Below, one piece after another: positions 60,677 through 64,000 of a stretch of DNA of 64,000 bases. The translations under genes and the position numbers were made by a program. The DNA lies in contig NZ_AP023174.1 of assembly GCF_013426895.1 (NCBI RefSeq), positions 3,596,001 through 3,660,000 of the forward strand, given 5' to 3'. The notes under the pieces are model-generated. The model was not told the origin of the DNA and did no database searches. It saw only the letters and a program-made list of their open reading frames with translations. This stretch comes from Paraburkholderia largidicola. Its GTDB lineage: Bacteria; Pseudomonadota; Gammaproteobacteria; Burkholderiales; Burkholderiaceae. Every line of letters starts with the position of its first letter. Within the stretch, counting starts at the first letter, position 1.

Positions 60677-61539
60677 GCAGATATCTCCTGAAAACGGTCG
60701 AAGTTGCCAGCGTAAAAATAGTCCTTGAAGCCGGCCTCGGGATCCGGGCAGCCGTTGTCGACGTTGATCGCGCCCCGTCCGGCCTTCAGGTCTTCGATAT
60801 GCATGAGACGGAAATCGATGCTGAAGCGCGTCTGGCCGCTGCGGTTCGGCACGGTACCGTGCAGGTGCGCGCCAGAGAACACGATCATTTCGCCGCCGTT
60901 CAGACCGATGCGCAGTTCGTTCGACGTATTGATGTCTTCGAGCGGTACCGGGTGAACACGCGCTTCTTCGTTCAGCGACTGCGAAGCCTTCCAGCGTTCG
61001 TTGTTGATCCAGTCCGCAAGATGCCAGTCGACCGAGGAGTTCTTGACGGGTACGCTGAAATATTCGGGGTTGATGCTCATGGTCGTGTCGGGCGTCACGC
61101 CGTACACGGGCATCCATGTGTTGAGCTGGCATTGCACGGAGCCGTACCAGGTATCACGATGCGGTTTGTACGCGTAGCTCACGCCCGCGTGCAGGTAGTC
61201 ATAATGCGGCACGACGCGCAGCCGGGGCACGTCGAAAAGATAATCCGCGGGATTCTCGCCCAGTTCGACGATGAAGTCCCGGATGATCTCTTTCGCTTGC
61301 GCGCTGTTGGTAAACTGCCCTTTGATGCGCGAGACAACCTGGACGAACTCCTTCACAGGCATGAGCGTGTGAAGAAGACGCGAGTCGGTGTCCTGCCCGA
61401 GCTCCCGGGTAATGCTGTCCTTCGCGAGCTCACGCAACTGCTGTGCTGTCTTCAGTTGTGTTTCGAGAAAGATGGCGCCTGTATAGATAGCATCCTTCAG
61501 ACTGCCGTGACTTCGAGCTTGATTGATATGTAGATCCAT
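60673..61539 (-). CDS. Phytanoyl-CoA dioxygenase-like Fe(II)/2-oxoglutarate oxygenase
   Basis: 288 aa from ATG 61539. It is helical at the N-terminus, with the double-stranded beta-helix core behind. Iron ligands: H-x-D in AYKPHRDTWYG and the distal His in EMIVFSGAHLHGTVPNRSG, with the 2OG-binding Arg in QTRFSIDFRLM. Neighbours are sugar-modifying genes, so it probably hydroxylates or oxidises the glycan or its lipid/sugar precursor. It is the first gene of the leftward operon. Confidence 0.8.
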   Translation of the reverse strand: MDLHINQARSHGSLKDAIYTGAIFLETQLKTAQQLRELAKDSITRELGQDTDSRLLHTLMPVKEFVQVVSRIKGQFTNSAQAKEIIRDFIVELGENPADYLFDVPRLRVVPHYDYLHAGVSYAYKPHRDTWYGSVQCQLNTWMPVYGVTPDTTMSINPEYFSVPVKNSSVDWHLADWINNERWKASQSLNEEARVHPVPLEDINTSNELRIGLNGGEMIVFSGAHLHGTVPNRSGQTRFSIDFRLMHIEDLKAGRGAINVDNGCPDPEAGFKDYFYAGNFDRFQEISA

Positions 61540-61823
61540 CGTGGTCCCTCGAGCGCGCCGTCACGCCGTCGGCATCCACTGTGGGCCGACAGCTGACACG
61601 CAAACATTTGCATCATCGCGAAGTATCGGCTAGGTTTGCGGGTCGTCAGGCGTCAAATTGAGGCCATAAGCGGGTCCAGTTCACCGATTGGAGCGTCCTG
61701 GCGCGGTGATACTGGATGGAACGGCGAACTGGGAACCAAAAAGTCATGCCTCTGTCACGACCGTGACAGTACAAGAACCGTTAATATCACACCCCATTCC
61801 GCCCATTGAAGGAGCGTCGAAGA
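61540..61823. other. Divergent promoter region
   Basis: No gene seen. It lies between the leftward oxygenase operon and the rightward alginate-lyase-like gene and must hold both promoters. AAGGAG at 61,809-61,814 is the ribosome site of the right gene. Confidence 0.5.
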
Positions 61824-62957
61824 GTGCAACCGGTGCGAATGCTCAAAACCCGTCTGGCGCCGTCAACGGGGACGGCGCGGAAGTTTGCCAGCCGGATGAC
61901 GGCGACGTCGATTCTGGCGAGCTTCGCAATGCTGTCCCTGCACGCCCACGCCGCAATGAACCTCTGCGCCGCGCCCGCGCTGCAAACCAGCGAGCGCACC
62001 AATTCCGATCCGGGCGTCAAGGCTTTGGTGAGCAATGTCCAGGCGCATCTGAACGAGCCTGCGCACGCAGTGCGTCAGTTGCACACGGAAGGCACGCTGC
62101 CTCACGAAGGCATCTACGACCAGAGCAAGGAAGCGGAGAAAGACCTCGACCTGTTGCGCGATGCCGCCCTCGCATGGCGTGCTACCAGCGACGACCGCTA
62201 TCTGAAGCTGGTCGACCGCCTGCTGTATGCGTGGGTCACGACCTACCAGCCGTCTTTCAATCCCATCGACGAAACGCCGTTCGAAGGGCTGATTCTCGCG
62301 TACGACATGACGGCGAGCGCGCTGCCCGTGAAGACGCGCAACGCGACGATGACGTTCCTCGCCAAGCTCGCGAACGGCTACATCGCGCAGATCGACGCGC
62401 AACAGCGGCCGCTGACGGGCACGTTCCGCAACAACTGGCAAAGCCATCGCGTGAAGCTGATCGCCATGGCGGCCTTCACGCTCGACAACCGCAAGATGAT
62501 CGAGGCGGCGCAGCGCCTGTACGTCGAGCACGTGAACGACAACATCGCGCCCGACGGCACGACCGTCGATTTCGGCGAGCGCGATGCGCTGCACTATGTG
62601 ACCTACGATCTTCAACCGCTCGTGACGGCCGCGCTCGCCGCGCGCCGCCACAACCGCAACTGGCTCAACGAACGCGCGCCGAGCGGCGCGACGCTCGCCG
62701 CCGCGTTGAACTGGCTCACGCCGTATGCAACGGGCGCGAAGACGCACGACGAATTCGTGCGTTCGACCGTGCCTTTCGACGCAAAACGCCGCGAGGCCGG
62801 TTTGCCGGGCTATAGTGGTCAGTGGGACCCAAAAAATGCGGCCGAACTGTATCACCTCGCCGCGCGGCTCGACGGACGCTACACGCCCGTCGCGCTGAAA
62901 CTGGCACCGACGCCGCCCGCGTGGCTCGCCGTGTGTCTGCCCTTGCCGGCGCGTTGA
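61824..62957 (+). CDS. Alginate lyase-family (PL5-like) exported protein
   Basis: 377 aa from GTG 61824, 9 bp after AAGGAG. ATG 61839 is an alternative. A signal-like hydrophobic segment (ATSILASFAMLSLHAHA) follows a basic N-terminus, so the protein is exported. The mature part is an alpha/alpha barrel of the alginate_lyase family: LDLLRDAALAWRATSDDRYLKLVDRLLYAWVTTYQPSFNPIDETPFEGLILAYDM, GTFRNNWQSHRVKLIAMAAF (the NNW..H active-site region), and DGTTVDFGERDALHYVTYDLQPLVTAALAA (Tyr/His). Its substrate may be a uronate polymer. The actual polysaccharide is not known. Confidence 0.83.
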   Translation: MQPVRMLKTRLAPSTGTARKFASRMTATSILASFAMLSLHAHAAMNLCAAPALQTSERTNSDPGVKALVSNVQAHLNEPAHAVRQLHTEGTLPHEGIYDQSKEAEKDLDLLRDAALAWRATSDDRYLKLVDRLLYAWVTTYQPSFNPIDETPFEGLILAYDMTASALPVKTRNATMTFLAKLANGYIAQIDAQQRPLTGTFRNNWQSHRVKLIAMAAFTLDNRKMIEAAQRLYVEHVNDNIAPDGTTVDFGERDALHYVTYDLQPLVTAALAARRHNRNWLNERAPSGATLAAALNWLTPYATGAKTHDEFVRSTVPFDAKRREAGLPGYSGQWDPKNAAELYHLAARLDGRYTPVALKLAPTPPAWLAVCLPLPAR

Positions 62958-63033
62958 TCACGCGCGGCATCTTCTGCTGCCGCGCTACCCGCGCAGTGCA
63001 GCACAAACGAATTTCCAGTTAGCAGGAGCAGTG

Positions 63034-64000
63034 ATGGCAGTCAGCGTTTTCGATCTCTTCAAAATCGGCATTGGCCCGTCGAGTTCACACACGGTCGGTC
63101 CCATGCGCGCGGCGTTGATGTTCGCGCAAGGGCTCGAGCGCGACGGCCTGCTCGACAACACCGCATCGGTGAAGGTCGATCTGTATGGTTCGCTCGGTGC
63201 GACGGGCAAAGGCCACGGCACCGATCGCGGCGTGATGCTCGGCCTGCTCGGCGACGCGCCCGACACCGTCGATCCCGACACGATTACGGCCCGCCTCGAA
63301 CAGGTCCGCACGTCGCGCACGCTCGCGCTGCTCGGCACGCACGTCATCCCGTTCGTGCAGAAGGACCACATTTCGTTCTACCGCCAGGCGCTGCCGGAGC
63401 ATCCGAACGGCCTCAAGCTGCGCGCGTTCGATGCGAACGGTGAAACGCTGCGCGAATCGACGTATCTGTCGGTTGGCGGCGGCTTCGTCGTGACGGCGGG
63501 CGCGCCGAATACGAAGGTGCTCGCCGCCGTCGAACAGTTGCCGCATCCATTCCGCAGCGGTGCCGATTTGCTGGAGATGTGCAAGACGACGGGCAAGAGC
63601 ATCGCGCAACTGATGTGGGAAAACGAGCGCGCATGGCATACAGATGAAGAAACGCGCGCGGGCCTGCTGAAAATCTGGGACGTGATGCAATCGTGCGTCG
63701 CGCGCGGCTGCGGCATCAACAACCCGGGCGCGGACGGTAATCTGCCCGGCCCGTTCCAGGTGAAGCGGCGCGCGCCGCAACTGTATCGCGCGCTGACGGG
63801 CAATCCGGAGCGCGGATTGCAAGATCCTCTTTCGATGATCGACTGGATCAATCTGTACGCGATTGCCGTCAACGAAGAAAACGCAGCGGGTGGCCGCGTG
63901 GTCACCGCGCCGACCAACGGCGCGGCGGGCATCATCCCCGCCGTGCTGCATTACTACACGCGCTTCATGCCGAACTCGAACCAGCAGGGCGTGTTCGACT
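63034..64000 (+). CDS. sdaA: L-serine ammonia-lyase SdaA (5' part, runs off the right edge)
   Basis: 322 codons visible from ATG 63034, with CAGGAG 6-8 bp upstream. MAVSVFDLFKIGIGPSSSHTVGPMRAALMF is the diagnostic N-terminus of single-chain L-serine dehydratase. SLGATGKGHGTDRGVMLGLLG and, later, CVARGCGINNPGADGNLPGPFQVKRRAP and VTAPTNGAAGIIPAVLHYY (Fe-S cluster type) follow. It deaminates serine to pyruvate. It is related metabolically to gcvTHP, which makes the methylene-THF used to form serine from glycine. Confidence 0.95.
   Translation, partial: MAVSVFDLFKIGIGPSSSHTVGPMRAALMFAQGLERDGLLDNTASVKVDLYGSLGATGKGHGTDRGVMLGLLGDAPDTVDPDTITARLEQVRTSRTLALLGTHVIPFVQKDHISFYRQALPEHPNGLKLRAFDANGETLRESTYLSVGGGFVVTAGAPNTKVLAAVEQLPHPFRSGADLLEMCKTTGKSIAQLMWENERAWHTDEETRAGLLKIWDVMQSCVARGCGINNPGADGNLPGPFQVKRRAPQLYRALTGNPERGLQDPLSMIDWINLYAIAVNEENAAGGRVVTAPTNGAAGIIPAVLHYYTRFMPNSNQQGVFD

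Overview
The window is high-GC chromosomal DNA from a betaproteobacterium of the Burkholderia/Paraburkholderia type. This is inferred from the gene content: a fliC-fliD-fliT run followed by glycan genes, gcvTHP behind a tandem glycine riboswitch, sdaA, a rep helicase and a diheme cytochrome c. The two chromosomal parts are separated by a 25.4 kb genomic island.

Left chromosomal part (1-14.3 kb). The end of flagellin fliC, then fliD and a fliT-like gene, read rightward to a strong terminator near 2.2 kb. Facing them is a seven-gene leftward operon, in transcription order: GT2-like glycosyltransferase, TPR/GT41 transferase, a second TPR/GT41 transferase, UDP-glucuronate decarboxylase, C-methyltransferase, a third TPR/GT41 transferase and a fourth. 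Several junctions are 4-bp stop/start overlaps. The cluster is best read as a flagellin O-glycosylation locus. The last gene carries a 1-base frameshift that removes its sugar-nucleotide-binding end.

Genomic island (14,368-39,876). It lies between identical 51-bp repeats, at the 3' end of a tRNA-Arg(CCG) gene. The tRNA gene is intact at the right end, next to the integrase, and a 47-nt remnant of it lies at the left end. From left to right the island carries: an unknown gene; a small HTH gene and a RepA-like initiator followed by iterons; large inverted repeats; a compact tyrosine recombinase; a vsr / DUF262-HEPN / C5-methyltransferase / HEPN-DUF262 block; a nonsense-interrupted VirB10-like gene; an unknown 377-aa gene; an Avs-like STAND NTPase with an N-terminal nuclease-like domain; an HTH-HTH-GIY-YIG fusion; a decayed antitoxin region with repeated promoter-proximal motifs; a partial IncI/type IVB-like transfer module (TraW/TraX/TraY-like plus two small genes); and the integrase. 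I see no relaxase, coupling protein or transfer ATPase, so it looks like a defence-carrying remnant of an integrative element that cannot transfer itself. The most interesting part is the DUF262-HEPN block. Two diverged two-gene pairs flank one DNA cytosine methyltransferase in mirror image, and a Vsr repair nuclease stands at the edge.

Right chromosomal part (39.8-64 kb). After the tRNA come a membrane-anchored diheme cytochrome c, rep, a Gfo/Idh/MocA oxidoreductase, a small lipoprotein, an unknown gene, and the riboswitch-gcvT-gcvH-gcvP operon. A second sugar/glycan cluster (51.8-61.5 kb) holds two converging operons: an SDR, three methyltransferases (two C-type and one TylF-type), a CmcI-family protein, rfbF, rfbG, a 3,5-epimerase-like protein, a 557-aa unknown and a 2OG dioxygenase. 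It is followed by an alginate-lyase-like secreted protein and the start of sdaA. This cluster separates gcvP from sdaA and may make unusual CDP-sugars used by the glycosyltransferases at the left end.
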